Shown piece by piece: positions 25,344 through 35,075 of a DNA stretch of 64,000 bases (the stretch's first letter is position 1; each line of letters starts with the position of its first letter). This DNA is from Alcaligenes faecalis (GTDB taxonomy: Bacteria > Pseudomonadota > Gammaproteobacteria > Burkholderiales > Burkholderiaceae_B), in assembly GCF_009497775.1 (NCBI RefSeq), contig NZ_CP031012.1, forward strand, positions 1,984,001 to 2,048,000, given 5' to 3'. The notes beneath the pieces are model-generated. The model made no database searches and had not been told where the DNA came from. It saw only the letters and a list, made by a program, of their open reading frames with translations. A program made the translations under genes and the position numbers.

Positions 25344-25838
25344 ATGCTGCGAATCAGTAAAATCATTGATTACGGCACTTTGGTGCTGACACACATGGCT
25401 GGCGATCCAGACCGTGTGTTCAGTGCGTCTGACTTGGCTGCCATCCTGGGTTTGGGCCAACCAACTGTCAGCAAGGTGCTTAAACTGCTGGGCCAGCACG
25501 AGCTGGTGATCAGTAGCCGAGGCGCACGCGGAGGGTATGTGTTGGGCCGCCCCGCCAAACAGATAAGTGTAGCGCAGATTATTGATGCACTGGAAGATCA
25601 ACCCTTTGGTTTGACTGAATGTGTAGCGACTCCTGGAGCCTGTTCCGTGGAGTCAGATTGCCATATACGCAGCAATTGGCAGCGTATCAACGATATTGTC
25701 CGGCGCACCCTGGAAGAGGTCAGTGTTGCAGACATGATACGCGTGCCCGTTAACGAATTTCCCCTGACACACAAGCCGGGTCCCGAATTGAAAAACAGAA
25801 ACAAGGCGAACACCTCCAACGTGGAGTTAACCGAATGA
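25344..25838 (+). CDS. Rrf2/IscR-family regulator of the SUF operon
   Basis: 164 residues from the ATG at 25344. The N-terminus [15 protein letters not shown] and helix-turn-helix ([23 protein letters not shown]) match SUF-type Rrf2 regulators. Three cysteines, in [17 protein letters not shown], are placed as in IscR and probably hold an iron-sulfur cluster that sets DNA affinity. The frame is open to an ATG at 25314, but that codon sits inside the operator and before the predicted transcription start. GAGAGAAGG precedes 25344. The stop overlaps the sufB start. Confidence 0.9.
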   Translation: MLRISKIIDYGTLVLTHMAGDPDRVFSASDLAAILGLGQPTVSKVLKLLGQHELVISSRGARGGYVLGRPAKQISVAQIIDALEDQPFGLTECVATPGACSVESDCHIRSNWQRINDIVRRTLEEVSVADMIRVPVNEFPLTHKPGPELKNRNKANTSNVELTE

Positions 25839-27283
25839 GTACCGTCAACGAACATCTGGACACCTTCCTCGATCGTGATTACGAGGCAGGCTTTGTCACC
25901 GACATCGAGTCTGAAACCATACCGAAAGGTCTGAACGAAGACGTCATCCGTTTCCTGTCCGCGAAAAAACGCGAACCGGAGTTCATGCTGGAATGGCGCC
26001 TGGCTGCTTACCGCCAGTGGCTGACCATGAAATATCCCAAGTGGTCGATTGTGGAATATCCACCCATCGACTTCCAGGACATCAGCTACTACTCCGCGCC
26101 CAAGAGCAAGGCCGACGGCCCCAAGAGCCTGGACGAAGTGGATCCCGAATTGCTGCGCACCTATGAAAAACTGGGTGTGCCCTTGCACGAACGCGCTCGT
26201 CTGGCCGGTGTGGCCGTTGACGCCGTGTTTGACTCGGTCTCGGTGGCTACCACCTTCCGCAAAGAGCTGGAAGAAGTGGGCGTGATCTTCTGTTCCTTTT
26301 CCGAAGCGGTGCGTGAATACCCGGAACTGGTCAAAAAGTACCTGGGTACGGTTGTCCCTCCTAGCGACAACTTCTACGCCGCACTGAACTCGGCCGTGTT
26401 CTCCGATGGCTCCTTTGTGTTCATCCCCAAAGGCGTACGCTGCCCGATGGAGCTGTCCACGTACTTCCGTATCAATGCCCGCGACACCGGCCAGTTCGAG
26501 CGCACCTTGATCATTGCGGAAGAAGGCGCTTCGGTCAGTTACCTGGAAGGCTGTACGGCGCCGATGCGCGATGAAAACCAATTGCACGCAGCGGTCGTGG
26601 AACTGGTCGCGTTGGACGACGCCAAGATCAAGTACTCCACCGTACAAAACTGGTACCCCGGTGACAAGGACGGTGTAGGCGGTATTTACAACTTCGTCAC
26701 CAAGCGTGGCGAATGCCGTGGTGCACGTTCGCACATCTCCTGGACGCAGGTTGAAACCGGCTCGGCCATCACCTGGAAATACCCCAGCGTGGTGCTGCGC
26801 GGCGATGACTCCCAAGGCGAGTTCTACTCGGTCGCCCTGAGCAACCACCGCCAGCAGGCCGATACCGGCACCAAGATGATTCATATGGGTCGCAATACCC
26901 GCAGCACGATTATCTCCAAGGGGATTTCGGCGGGCCAGGGTATCAATACCTATCGCGGCCTGGTTCGTATTACCCCCAAGGCAGAAAACGCCCGCAATTA
27001 CACCCAGTGTGACTCGCTGCTGATTGGCAAGCGCTGCGCTGCACACACATTCCCGACGATGGAAGTGCAGAACCCCAGCGCCAGTGTGGAACACGAAGCA
27101 ACCGCTTCGCGCATTGGCGAGGACCAGCTCTTTTATGCCATGCAGCGCGGTCTGACTGCCGAAGATGCCGTCTCCATGATCGTGAACGGCTTTTGTAAAG
27201 AAGTGATTAAAGAATTGCCCATGGAGTTTGCGGTCGAAGCACAGAATTTGCTCGGCGTCAGCTTGGAAGGCAGTGTAGGTTAA
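25835..27283 (+). CDS. sufB: Fe-S cluster scaffold protein SufB
   Basis: 482 residues, full length. SufB is the scaffold core of SufBCD on which clusters are built. Conserved segments visible include [40 protein letters not shown] and the C-terminal [24 protein letters not shown]. The ATG overlaps the regulator's stop by four bases. sufC follows thirteen bases later, and all SUF genes lie on one strand with very short spacing. Confidence 0.96.
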   Translation: MSTVNEHLDTFLDRDYEAGFVTDIESETIPKGLNEDVIRFLSAKKREPEFMLEWRLAAYRQWLTMKYPKWSIVEYPPIDFQDISYYSAPKSKADGPKSLDEVDPELLRTYEKLGVPLHERARLAGVAVDAVFDSVSVATTFRKELEEVGVIFCSFSEAVREYPELVKKYLGTVVPPSDNFYAALNSAVFSDGSFVFIPKGVRCPMELSTYFRINARDTGQFERTLIIAEEGASVSYLEGCTAPMRDENQLHAAVVELVALDDAKIKYSTVQNWYPGDKDGVGGIYNFVTKRGECRGARSHISWTQVETGSAITWKYPSVVLRGDDSQGEFYSVALSNHRQQADTGTKMIHMGRNTRSTIISKGISAGQGINTYRGLVRITPKAENARNYTQCDSLLIGKRCAAHTFPTMEVQNPSASVEHEATASRIGEDQLFYAMQRGLTAEDAVSMIVNGFCKEVIKELPMEFAVEAQNLLGVSLEGSVG

Positions 27284-27296
27284 GGAGAATAATGAA

Positions 27297-28076
27297 ATGC
27301 TGACGATTAAAGATTTGCGCGCTTCGGTTGAAGATAAACCTATCCTTAAAGGCCTGAACCTGGAAATCAAACCCGGTGAAGTTCACGCCATCATGGGCCC
27401 GAACGGCTCGGGCAAGAGCACTTTGTCCCAGGTTCTGGCTGGTCGTGAAGACTACACCGTGGAAGGTGGTTCGGTTGATTGGCTGGGTCAAGACCTGCTG
27501 GAAATGAAGATTGAAGACCGCGCCCGTTCCGGTCTGTTCCTGGCATTCCAGTACCCCATCGAAATTCCCGGTGTGTCCAACGCCTACTTCCTGCGTGCTT
27601 CCGTGAACGCCGTGCGTCGTCATCAGGGCTTGCCCGAGCTGGACGCCATGGACTTCCTCAAGCGCGTGAAAGAGGAAATGAAGATTGTTGGAATGCGCGA
27701 AGAGTTTTTGTACCGCTCTGTGAACGAAGGTTTTTCCGGCGGCGAAAAGAAACGCAACGAAGTTCTGCAAATGAGCCTGTTGGAGCCCAAGCTGGCCATT
27801 CTGGACGAAACCGACTCCGGTCTGGATATTGACGCTTTGCGTGTGGTTGCCGACGGCGTGAACCGTCTGCGTTCCCCCGAGCGTTCCTTGCTGGTGATCA
27901 CTCACTACCAACGTCTGCTGGACTACATCGTGCCTGACTTTGTGCACGTATTGGCCGGTGGCAAGATCATTCGTTCCGGTGGCCGTGAATTGGCTCTGGA
28001 ACTGGAAGAACGTGGCTACGGCTGGGTGCTGGAACAAGCAGCCGCCGAACAAAAAGCCAAGGGAGCTGCGGTATGA
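27297..28076 (+). CDS. sufC: Fe-S cluster assembly ATPase SufC
   Basis: 259 residues. An ABC-type ATPase that works in the cytoplasmic SufBC2D complex. Walker A is GPNGSGKST, the signature is [14 protein letters not shown] and Walker B is [12 protein letters not shown], with the SufC-typical Asp-Ser-Gly after the glutamate. TAAGGAGAATAATGAA precedes the ATG at 27297. The last bases overlap the sufD start. Confidence 0.96.
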   Translation: MLTIKDLRASVEDKPILKGLNLEIKPGEVHAIMGPNGSGKSTLSQVLAGREDYTVEGGSVDWLGQDLLEMKIEDRARSGLFLAFQYPIEIPGVSNAYFLRASVNAVRRHQGLPELDAMDFLKRVKEEMKIVGMREEFLYRSVNEGFSGGEKKRNEVLQMSLLEPKLAILDETDSGLDIDALRVVADGVNRLRSPERSLLVITHYQRLLDYIVPDFVHVLAGGKIIRSGGRELALELEERGYGWVLEQAAAEQKAKGAAV

Positions 28077-29380
28077 GTCTGCCAGATTGGGTCAACAGCT
28101 TTGCCGCTCAGGCTGCACAAGCACCTGGGGCCGGTCTGCCATGGCTAAGCGCTATGCGTCAGCGCGCGCTGGATCGTTTCGCACAAGAAGGCTGGCCAAA
28201 CACGCGTATTGAAGCCTGGCATCACACCTCTTTGGCTTTGCTGGAACAACAAAGCTTTGCGCCTCAGAAGTCGGCTTCGGCTGCGGAACTGGTGGCATCG
28301 GTGCGCCAGCAAGAAGACGGGTACTTCCTGGTCTTTGTGGATGGTCACTACGATGCGGCCTTGTCGCACCTGAATGAATTGCCAGCGGGCGTGCGTTTGG
28401 CCTCGCTCAGTGCCTGTCTGGAACAGGATGCAGATTGGTTGCAGCAGGCTTATGGGGACGAGTCCCGGGGCGCTTCGACCGCTGCCCTGAACCTGGCTTT
28501 GGCTCAGGATGGCGCTGCCTTGCATATCGCTGCTGGCAAGCACCTGGAACAGCCTGTTCATCTGGTTTTTGTACGCACTCAAGGCGGCAGCGCCAGCTTC
28601 ACGCGTAACCTGATTTCTCTGGAGTCCGGTGCCAGCGCAACCGTGGTTGAACACTATGTAGGTCAGGAAGGAACGGATGCTTCCTTGAGCAGCGTCGTGA
28701 CTCGTCTGAACGTGGCGCCTGATGCCAACCTGACGCACATGAAGTTGCAGCAGGAAGCGCTGCAAGACTTCCACCTGGCTGCAATTGATGTGCAGCAAGG
28801 TCGTGGCTCGGTATTCAATTCGCACTCCCTGTCTTTCGGTGCCCGTATTGCCCGTAACGACATTGCTACCGTCTTCAATGGCGAGCGCTGCGAAACTTTG
28901 TTCAATGGTTTGTACTTTGTAGACGGTCGCCGTCACGTCGACCACAACACCGTCATTGATCACGCTCAGCCCAACTGCCAAAGCCGTGAGTTCTACCGCG
29001 GTATTCTGGCCGACACCGCCCGCGGTGTATTCAGCGGTCGTGTATTGGTCGGCAAGGGCGCGGATGGTACGGATTCGGTACAGCGTTCGGACAGCTTGCT
29101 CTTGTCCAAGATGGCTCGTGCAGACTCCCGCCCCGAGCTGGAAATCTACGCTGACGACGTCAAGTGTGCACACGGTGCCACGGTGGGTCAGCTGGATGCA
29201 GACAGCCTGTTCTACCTGCGCTCGCGCGGTATGACCATGGAAGATGCACGCAATATGCTGATCTACGCATTTGCCGCCCAGTCCCTGGAGCGCATTGCGT
29301 CCGAGAGCCTGCGTAGCCGTGCCACAGTCGGTATTAATGCTTTGTTGCCTGGCGGTCTTGCCCTTGGAGATCTTGCATGA
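28073..29380 (+). CDS. sufD: Fe-S cluster assembly protein SufD
   Basis: 435 residues, partner of SufB. The helical N-terminal part includes [15 protein letters not shown]. The beta-helix core includes [31 protein letters not shown] and [34 protein letters not shown]. The latter contains the conserved Cys/His near the C-terminus proposed to help cluster formation. ATG overlaps the sufC stop, and the sufS ATG overlaps its stop. Confidence 0.95.
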   Translation: MSLPDWVNSFAAQAAQAPGAGLPWLSAMRQRALDRFAQEGWPNTRIEAWHHTSLALLEQQSFAPQKSASAAELVASVRQQEDGYFLVFVDGHYDAALSHLNELPAGVRLASLSACLEQDADWLQQAYGDESRGASTAALNLALAQDGAALHIAAGKHLEQPVHLVFVRTQGGSASFTRNLISLESGASATVVEHYVGQEGTDASLSSVVTRLNVAPDANLTHMKLQQEALQDFHLAAIDVQQGRGSVFNSHSLSFGARIARNDIATVFNGERCETLFNGLYFVDGRRHVDHNTVIDHAQPNCQSREFYRGILADTARGVFSGRVLVGKGADGTDSVQRSDSLLLSKMARADSRPELEIYADDVKCAHGATVGQLDADSLFYLRSRGMTMEDARNMLIYAFAAQSLERIASESLRSRATVGINALLPGGLALGDLA

Positions 29381-30624
29381 ATGCGCCTATGCCCGTAACT
29401 GCTGCTGGTTTGCTGAATCATCGCGAGGATTTTCCTATCCTGGCTCGCCCCATCCGGGGCCAACGCCTGTCCTATCTGGACAACGGGGCGACGACGCAAA
29501 AGCCGCGCTCGGTCATTGAAGCCGAGGCGCGATTCTATGAGCAGTCCAATGCCAACATCCACCGTGGTGTGCATTGGCTGTCTCAGCATGCTACTGAGCT
29601 GTACGATCAGGCCAGAAGTACAGTGCGGGCATTTCTGAATGCCGCGCGCGATGAAGAAATTGTATTTACGCGTGGCACCACAGAATCCATCAACCTGGTG
29701 GCCTATAGCTGGGGCATGGACAACCTGAAGGCAGGGGATGAAATCCTGCTGACAGGTCTGGAGCATCACTCCAACATCGTACCTTGGCAGCTTGTGGCTC
29801 AACGCACGGGCGCGGTCATCCGCGTGGTGCCTGTGCTGGACAATGGCGAGCTGGATCAGGAAGCGTTCAAGCAGCTGCTTAACGAGAAAACTCGTTTGCT
29901 GGGCTTGGTCCATGTATCCAATGCCCTGGGCACGATCAACCCCGTTGCTGAAATGATCCGTCAGGCTCATGCCGTCGGCGCCAAGGTGCTGGTAGACGGG
30001 GCCCAATCCGTTCCCCACGGTGTGGTGGACGTGCAGGCTCTGGATGCTGACTTCTACACCTTCTCGGCGCACAAGCTGTACGGCCCCACAGGTATGGGTG
30101 CCTTGTACGTGCGTTACGAGATTCTGGACAGCATGTCGCCCTGGATGGGCGGCGGGGACATGATCACCACGGTCAGTTTCGAGCAAAGCAATTACGCGCC
30201 CGTGCCACAGCGTTTTGAGGCTGGTACGCCCAATATCGCCGGTGCCATTACCATGGCTGCCGCCATCGATTATGTGATGGGCATAGGCATGCAGCGTGTT
30301 GCTGATCACGAAGCGTTGCTGCTGGATTACGCCACTGAAGCCTTGCTGGCCATGCCTGGCATTCGCATTATCGGTACGGCCGCACATAAGGCGGGCATTG
30401 TGTCCTTCCTGGTCGATGGCATTCACCCGCACGATCTGGGGACCATTCTGGACATGGACGGCGTTGCCGTGCGTGCCGGTCACCACTGTGCCATGCCCTT
30501 GATGACGCGCTTTGGCATTCCCGGTACGGCTCGTGCCTCCTTTGCCTTGTACAACGATTATGCTGATATTGACGCTTTGCTGGGCAGCCTGCGCAAAGCT
30601 CAAAAACTATTTGGAGTTGGCTAA
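29377..30624 (+). CDS. sufS: Cysteine desulfurase SufS
   Basis: 415 residues, PLP-dependent group II desulfurase supplying sulfur from cysteine. The PLP lysine lies in FSAHKLYGPTGMG. The active-site Cys lies in RAGHHCAMPLM, on the short loop typical of SufS. Other family marks are YLDNGATTQKP and HHSNIVPW. With SufU encoded directly downstream, sulfur is probably handed to SufU as in Bacillus; no SufE is present. Confidence 0.96.
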   Translation: MNAPMPVTAAGLLNHREDFPILARPIRGQRLSYLDNGATTQKPRSVIEAEARFYEQSNANIHRGVHWLSQHATELYDQARSTVRAFLNAARDEEIVFTRGTTESINLVAYSWGMDNLKAGDEILLTGLEHHSNIVPWQLVAQRTGAVIRVVPVLDNGELDQEAFKQLLNEKTRLLGLVHVSNALGTINPVAEMIRQAHAVGAKVLVDGAQSVPHGVVDVQALDADFYTFSAHKLYGPTGMGALYVRYEILDSMSPWMGGGDMITTVSFEQSNYAPVPQRFEAGTPNIAGAITMAAAIDYVMGIGMQRVADHEALLLDYATEALLAMPGIRIIGTAAHKAGIVSFLVDGIHPHDLGTILDMDGVAVRAGHHCAMPLMTRFGIPGTARASFALYNDYADIDALLGSLRKAQKLFGVG

Positions 30625-31077
30625 ATGAGCCAGGATTTCAACGGGCTGCGCGAGCTCTACCAAGAGGTCATTTTTGACCACAACCGTAGCCCGCGTAACT
30701 TTGAAGTAATAGAAAACGCCAGCCATTTTGCCAATGGCCACAACCCTCTGTGCGGGGATCAACTGGCTGTGTACGCCGTAGTTGAAGACGGTATTGTGCA
30801 GAAAGTCAGCTTTGTGGGGCATGGCTGCGCTATTTCCAAAGCGTCGGCATCCTTGATGACCGAAGCCGTGAAGGGCCTGAGTCTGGCCGAGTTTGAGTCT
30901 CTCTTTCAAGATATGCACGCCATGCTGACAGAGGCCCATCCCGATCGAGATCTGGGCAAGCTGGAAGTGTTATCTGGTGTGCGTGAATTCCCCGCACGGG
31001 TTAAATGTGCCACTCTGGCCTGGCATACCCTGCACAACGCCATCAATCAGGCCAAAGAAACCGCGCAAACCGAATAA
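30625..31077 (+). CDS. sufU: SufU zinc-dependent sulfurtransferase
   Basis: 150 residues, adjacent to the sufS stop. The three zinc-ligand cysteines are visible in NPLCGDQLA, GHGCAISKASASLM and ARVKCATLAW, together with the Asp of CGD. This is the SufU rather than IscU pattern, including the insert before the last Cys (GVREFPARVKC). It accepts persulfide from SufS. Confidence 0.94.
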   Translation: MSQDFNGLRELYQEVIFDHNRSPRNFEVIENASHFANGHNPLCGDQLAVYAVVEDGIVQKVSFVGHGCAISKASASLMTEAVKGLSLAEFESLFQDMHAMLTEAHPDRDLGKLEVLSGVREFPARVKCATLAWHTLHNAINQAKETAQTE

Positions 31078-31092
31078 AGGCGCAAACAAGCC

Positions 31093-31653
31093 ATGAGCTA
31101 CTTTGAACGACATGATGTGCTGGTCAGCCGAGATTGTCCGGCTGTCAGTATCCCTTACGGTGCTCCCGTTACGATCGAGGCGGGTTGTACAGCAACGATT
31201 ACCCAGAAGCTGGGTGGCAGCTATACCGTGATGGTAGAGGGCAACCTGTACCGGATTGAAGGTGTCGATGCCGATGCGCTGGGTTTTGAGTCCCAGGACA
31301 AGCCCGAGGTCTTTGTACCCGAGCTGCCCCTGAGCGAAAAAACCATTGAAGACGCTGCCTGGATTGTGCTCTCCAGCGTTTACGACCCGGAAATTCCGGT
31401 GGATATCGTTAACCTGGGCCTGGTGTACGCCTGTCACGTGAACCAGACTGGGCCGGAAGCTTTCTCCATCACCATGGAAATGACGCTGACGGCTCCTGGT
31501 TGCGGTATGGGCACCATGATTGCCGATGAGGCCCGCTACAAGCTGGAGACGATCCAGGGCGTGGAGAAGGCCGTTGTGGACCTGGTTTGGGATCCGCCAT
31601 GGAGCCGGGAACGCATGAGTGAATCAGCCCGCTTGCAACTAGGGATGCTGTAA
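31093..31653 (+). CDS. sufT: Iron-sulfur assembly protein SufT (MIP18/DUF59 domain)
   Basis: 186 residues. The C-terminal half carries the DUF59 core (AAWIVLSSVYDPEIPVDIVNLG, LTAPGCGMGTMIADEARY, VDLVWDPPW) with the conserved Cys. The N-terminal half (SYFERHDVLVSRDCPAV) is typical of the longer SufT form. SufT aids maturation of Fe-S proteins, notably under high demand. It is the last gene of the operon and is followed by a terminator. Confidence 0.92.
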   Translation: MSYFERHDVLVSRDCPAVSIPYGAPVTIEAGCTATITQKLGGSYTVMVEGNLYRIEGVDADALGFESQDKPEVFVPELPLSEKTIEDAAWIVLSSVYDPEIPVDIVNLGLVYACHVNQTGPEAFSITMEMTLTAPGCGMGTMIADEARYKLETIQGVEKAVVDLVWDPPWSRERMSESARLQLGML

Positions 31654-31657
31654 TAGA

Positions 31658-31686
31658 AAAAGCCTGCAGAATATGCGGGCTTTTTT
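31658..31686 (+). terminator. Terminator of the SUF operon
   Basis: AAAGCCTGCA pairs with TGCGGGCTTT around GAATA with one mismatch or wobble, followed by T residues. It lies four bases after the sufT stop. Confidence 0.88.
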
Positions 31687-32321
31687 GTATCTGGCGATAG
31701 GAAGCGCAACGTGTGCAAGGTGGCTCCAGGACGGTGAGTAATCCGTTTGCGAGGCCGCTTCCCAGCTCGTAGGAAGCCCGTGGTTCAGCTTCTCTATGCC
31801 TTGTAGATAGTGGGGAAGGTAAGGCGTCCTGGCAAGCACGAAACGCTCAAAAAAATGACTGGATATCTATTCGATGTCCATAAATAGAAATAATGGCCAA
31901 AGCGTTTAAAACCCGGTTTTCATTAAGTCTTGTTTCTTCTTTTTTAATGCGCCAAAACCTGCATTGCAGAGCTTTCTTCCTCCTATATCAAGCCAGGGCT
32001 TATAACTTTTCCTAGGGTTTTTGCCTATCTCCGACTAGAGAGATTTGTATGAATTTCGCTTGAACCCTGAACTTCAAGCCTGAATTCTTGATTCATGTCT
32101 GAACGCTTCAAACTTATATGAATAAGGGTTTACCTAAAGAGGGAAAGAATAAAATTCGATACAAATAAAACATAAAGATCTTTTTTGAGACAGCACTGTT
32201 GCTGGACGAGCAGATTAAACGCTCGCCAGCACAGGGAGACTTAAGGCTTGATCAATCGAACGCGAATAGCAGCAGGCTTATCCGAGTTTATGCTTAGGTG
32301 CCTTACTTCATGCGCATAGGT
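31687..32321. other. Gene-free region with increasing AT content
   Basis: About 630 bases between SUF and the regulator cluster. The AT content rises between about 31850 and 32200. A bulged hairpin, GCTGGACGAGC with GCTCGCCAGC (32201-32230), may terminate the minus-strand XRE gene. No gene or RNA family recognised. Confidence 0.5.
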
Positions 32322-32813
32322 TTACTGAGGGGCAAGGCGTTCAATCAAGCTATCCAGGCTAGCGTCATCCATTTGACGGCCTTGATGCAGATAGAACTCG
32401 TACACAAGCCGAATCGCCTGAGCCTCTGCACGAGAACGCAGGCTGAGCTGTTGCTGCACAAACAGTCGCCTGATCTTCAGGATGATCTCTTCCAGAGAAT
32501 CCATGTCTGCCACGTTGGGCTTTGATGGAGCAGGAGCCTGTTTATCAAGCCTTTCTTCCCCGCAGGCCAACCACTGAATAGGCAGTTTGGACGCCTTGGC
32601 CAGCTTGATCAAGGCAAGGCGAGAGGGCTCTGTCTTTCCTGATTGCCACCCTTGCAGAATCAATAGGGACACACCCACTTTTTCCGCCAGTTTCTGTGCC
32701 CCTCCGGCCTGCTCGATCGCCAGTTTGATTCGCTCCGGGAAGTTTCGGAAACCTTCCTCCAGGGTATTTTGACCGGCCTGGCTTAATCGCTTTACTGAGT
32801 GTTTGAAATACAT
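32322..32813 (-). CDS. XRE-type helix-turn-helix regulator, first of a paralogous pair
   Basis: 163 residues from the ATG at 32813, which has GGAGG five bases upstream; a further ATG at 32834 lacks such a site. The N-terminal HTH (AIEQAGGAQKLAEKVGVSLLILQGWQSGKTEPSRLALIKLAKA) is followed by a linker and a C-terminal helical part (LEEIILKIRRLF, AIRLVYEFYLHQGRQMDDASLDSLIE). It is clearly paralogous to the gene at 34167-34598. The pair flank an OmpR-like regulator and precede the type I secretion operon, so a role in its control is plausible but unproven. Confidence 0.85.
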   Translation of the reverse strand: MYFKHSVKRLSQAGQNTLEEGFRNFPERIKLAIEQAGGAQKLAEKVGVSLLILQGWQSGKTEPSRLALIKLAKASKLPIQWLACGEERLDKQAPAPSKPNVADMDSLEEIILKIRRLFVQQQLSLRSRAEAQAIRLVYEFYLHQGRQMDDASLDSLIERLAPQ

Positions 32814-33236
32814 TGCCACCTCCAGAGATTGCATGTTCTTGTCGTTATTGGTTATTTGGTCAAGATAGTGCTTGATGGTGATATATACTTGCCTTATTAT
32901 TCAATTTGAACAGAAAACCAAGTTAACTACACAAGAATTTGCACAAAAAATGTAAATGATGTGGTTTTCTTACTTTTGTTTTAAGAACTTGACTGTTTTG
33001 GCAAGATTTTGTGTTTATGCTAGAGAGAGGGCATCACGGGAAGGATGCGCATCGGGCCCTGGAAGGACCCAGGAGCAGAAAGACAGAGTGGCCTTGCTAA
33101 CAGATCGGCTGTAGGCGCGCCAGGTCTTGAGTGAGTAAGAAACACAATAAAGACGATGGTGAGCGCCAGGCAAAGCCGCTTGAACGCGTGCAGGCCTACA
33201 AGGCAATGATAGCCACGGTTTTGGGGAGAGGGAGGC
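32814..33236. other. Divergent regulatory region with box shared by both XRE genes
   Basis: AT-rich gap between the divergent XRE gene and the OmpR-like gene. Two elements recur upstream of the second XRE gene with nearly identical spacing: ATGTTCTTGTC (32833-32843; second copy 34681-34691), and ATTC-N5-GAACAGAAAAC-N-AA (32899-32921; second copy 34748-34770). A TTGACT -35-like hexamer (about 32990) faces the OmpR-like gene. Confidence 0.6.
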
Positions 33237-33995
33237 TTGGTACTGTTGAGAACAGAGAGAATCGTGCTGTTGTTCGATAACGGCGATCTGATACAAAAGC
33301 TGATCGATGATTTGGCCCTGTGGGGAATACCTGTGCAAGTGCTGCAAGCACATAGCGCGGTGTCATTCGCACAAGACGAACAGGCCGAGGCGGGTGAGCT
33401 GATCATGATGCATTCCCCGAATGAGGATCTGCTCAGTGATGTGGGGCGCTTGCGGGCGCAGTCAGCGGCAATGGGCCTGGTGGTCTTGCGCTTTGATGGA
33501 ACGCTCACGCCCGAACATGGCAGTCTCTTGCTGCTGGCTGGCGCAGATATCTGTTTTGACGAACGAACTCATAGCATGGAAGTGCTGGCCAGTATTCAGG
33601 CCCTGCGCAGGCGGGAGCTGGCGCTGCGAGCCAAGTATTCGGATGGAAAGGACAAGGCTTTCTCGGCTGCTCACTCGGAGATCCGAGTTAATGGAGACAG
33701 TCAGGAGCCCTTGTTTGGTTGGGATTTGCTGGAAGACGGTTGGCGTTTGATGACGCCGCAGCGACATGCCATCACCCTGACGGGGGCGGAGCGACGTGTA
33801 TTGCGTGTTCTGCTGGCCGAGAGTCCTGAACCCGTTGCCCGCGAAAAGCTGTTTAGCGATAAGGAAGGGGATCAACCGCCCAGTCGCTACATTGATGTGG
33901 TGATTAGCCGTTTGAAACGCAAGGTGGCACAGCACGGCGAGCGTTTGCCCATTCGTTCTGTGTGGGGCGTGGGTTATGTGTTTTCAGCCCATTAG
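33237..33995 (+). CDS. Atypical OmpR-family response regulator
   Basis: 252 residues. The C-terminal winged helix is typical of OmpR/PhoB (ITLTGAERRVLRVLLAESPEPVAREKL, RYIDVVISRLKRKV, IRSVWGVGYVF). The receiver domain keeps its fold pattern but not its chemistry. The first strand IVLLFDNGD lacks the acidic pair, the third strand ends LIMMHSPNED without the phospho-acceptor Asp, and the Lys near the fifth strand is replaced (GADICFDERTH). It probably acts without phosphorylation. No histidine kinase lies nearby. Start TTG at 33237, or TTG at 33246, which is better spaced from GGAGG. Confidence 0.85.
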   Translation: MVLLRTERIVLLFDNGDLIQKLIDDLALWGIPVQVLQAHSAVSFAQDEQAEAGELIMMHSPNEDLLSDVGRLRAQSAAMGLVVLRFDGTLTPEHGSLLLLAGADICFDERTHSMEVLASIQALRRRELALRAKYSDGKDKAFSAAHSEIRVNGDSQEPLFGWDLLEDGWRLMTPQRHAITLTGAERRVLRVLLAESPEPVAREKLFSDKEGDQPPSRYIDVVISRLKRKVAQHGERLPIRSVWGVGYVFSAH

Positions 33996-34083
33996 CCCTG
34001 GTTTGGCTTTTTGATTCGTGAACAAGCCCTGATTCTTTTTAATAGGGCTGGGATTAATAACAGGCTGGGCTATCGCCGGGGAA

Positions 34084-34137
34084 AAGAGCTGCCTGTGACT
34101 TTCGCATTCAAGCGATGCCACATTAGATGCAGCTCTT
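34084..34137. other. Inverted repeat in the convergent gap (RNA structure or terminator)
   Basis: AAGAGCTGC (34084-34092) pairs perfectly with GCAGCTCTT (34129-34137). An inner TCGC/GCGA stem sits between them. It lies between the converging OmpR-like and second XRE genes, and may be a bidirectional 3'-end structure. An AGCCCT/AGGGCT pair lies just upstream. Confidence 0.4.
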
Positions 34138-34166
34138 GTTCCTGATTTGAATATTGCGGACGGCTT

Positions 34167-34598
34167 TTATCGAAATGAAGCCAGTTCAATCAGATTATTC
34201 AAACTGGCTTCATCCATTTGTTGCCCTTGGCGTAAGTAGAACTCATAGACCAGGCGGATGATGCGTGCCTCGGCTTCTGGTTTCAGGTTCACGCTTTGAC
34301 CTTGGAATAGTTGTTGAGTCTTGGCAATGATTTCTTCCAGGATATCTAGATCAACCAAGGCTGAAGAGGGTTCGGAAGGGGAAGGGTTGCCTTCTCCCGA
34401 GGCCAGCCAACTGACAGACAGATTGGTGGCCTGAGCCATTTTGACCAGGCTGGAGCGGGATGGGTCGGAGTTCCCTGAGCGCCAGCTGCGCAGTACAGAA
34501 GTGGACATTCCCATTTTGTCCGCCAAGTTCTTGGCTCCGCCTGCACGGGCGATGGCTAGATTTATCCGGTCCGAGAAGTCTTTAAATTCATTTTCCAT
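34167..34598 (-). CDS. XRE-type helix-turn-helix regulator, second of a paralogous pair
   Basis: 143 residues from the ATG at 34598; the frame extends to a TTG at 34622. HTH: AIARAGGAKNLADKMGMSTSVLRSWRSGNSDPSRSSLVKMAQA. C-terminal part: LEEIIAKTQQLF and IIRLVYEFYLRQGQQMDEASLNNLIEL. The C-terminal portion is almost identical to that of the first XRE protein, so the two arose by duplication. The conserved C-terminal domain is likely for dimerisation or partner binding. Confidence 0.84.
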   Translation of the reverse strand: MENEFKDFSDRINLAIARAGGAKNLADKMGMSTSVLRSWRSGNSDPSRSSLVKMAQATNLSVSWLASGEGNPSPSEPSSALVDLDILEEIIAKTQQLFQGQSVNLKPEAEARIIRLVYEFYLRQGQQMDEASLNNLIELASFR

Positions 34599-35075
34599 AT
34601 GCGTGTGGTCTGGTCTGCCCAAAGGTTGTGGTGGTGAGGGGCCCCAACGGTCTTAATTACAATCCCGCGTCTTTTTCTTCATGTTCTTGTCAATTATTTT
34701 CAATTGCGCCAAGTAATCGCTTGATAGCGACAAGATCTTGTCGTAATATTCTTCCTGAACAGAAAACTAACCGGAAATACGCTTTTTTACACAAAAACGC
34801 CAATTTCATGCGATAGATTATTCTTTTGTCACAAAAATCGATTCTCTCGATAAGAACGTGTTGTGCTGCGTCTGCTTCTTTGTGTGAGGCGTGTCGGAGG
34901 TAGCGCGCAATCCAGGTGAATGACAGTTTTGCATTGCTTGCTTTTTGGATTAAGCAGGTGGCTTTTTTGCGCCCTGCGTCCGGTGATTCTACCTCTTGAG
35001 AGTACGTTTGTGTTGAATGTGCGGCTTTTTGTCCCCGCTGTTGAGGATACAAAAAGTCACTTGCTTGGGTGCTTT
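34599..35075. other. Regulatory region before the secretion operon, second copy of the XRE box
   Basis: AT-rich 480-base gap between the divergent second XRE gene and the TolC-like gene. It holds the second copies of ATGTTCTTGTC (34681-34691) and ATTC-N5-GAACAGAAAAC-N-AA (34748-34770). The shared boxes suggest that one regulator acts on both intergenic regions, one of which drives the secretion operon. Confidence 0.55.

Noticed and set aside
32322..34598. Toxin-antitoxin locus built on the XRE proteins
   Set aside because: No small toxin-like partner gene lies next to either XRE gene. The gene between them is an OmpR-type regulator, and the C-terminal halves are not antitoxin-like.
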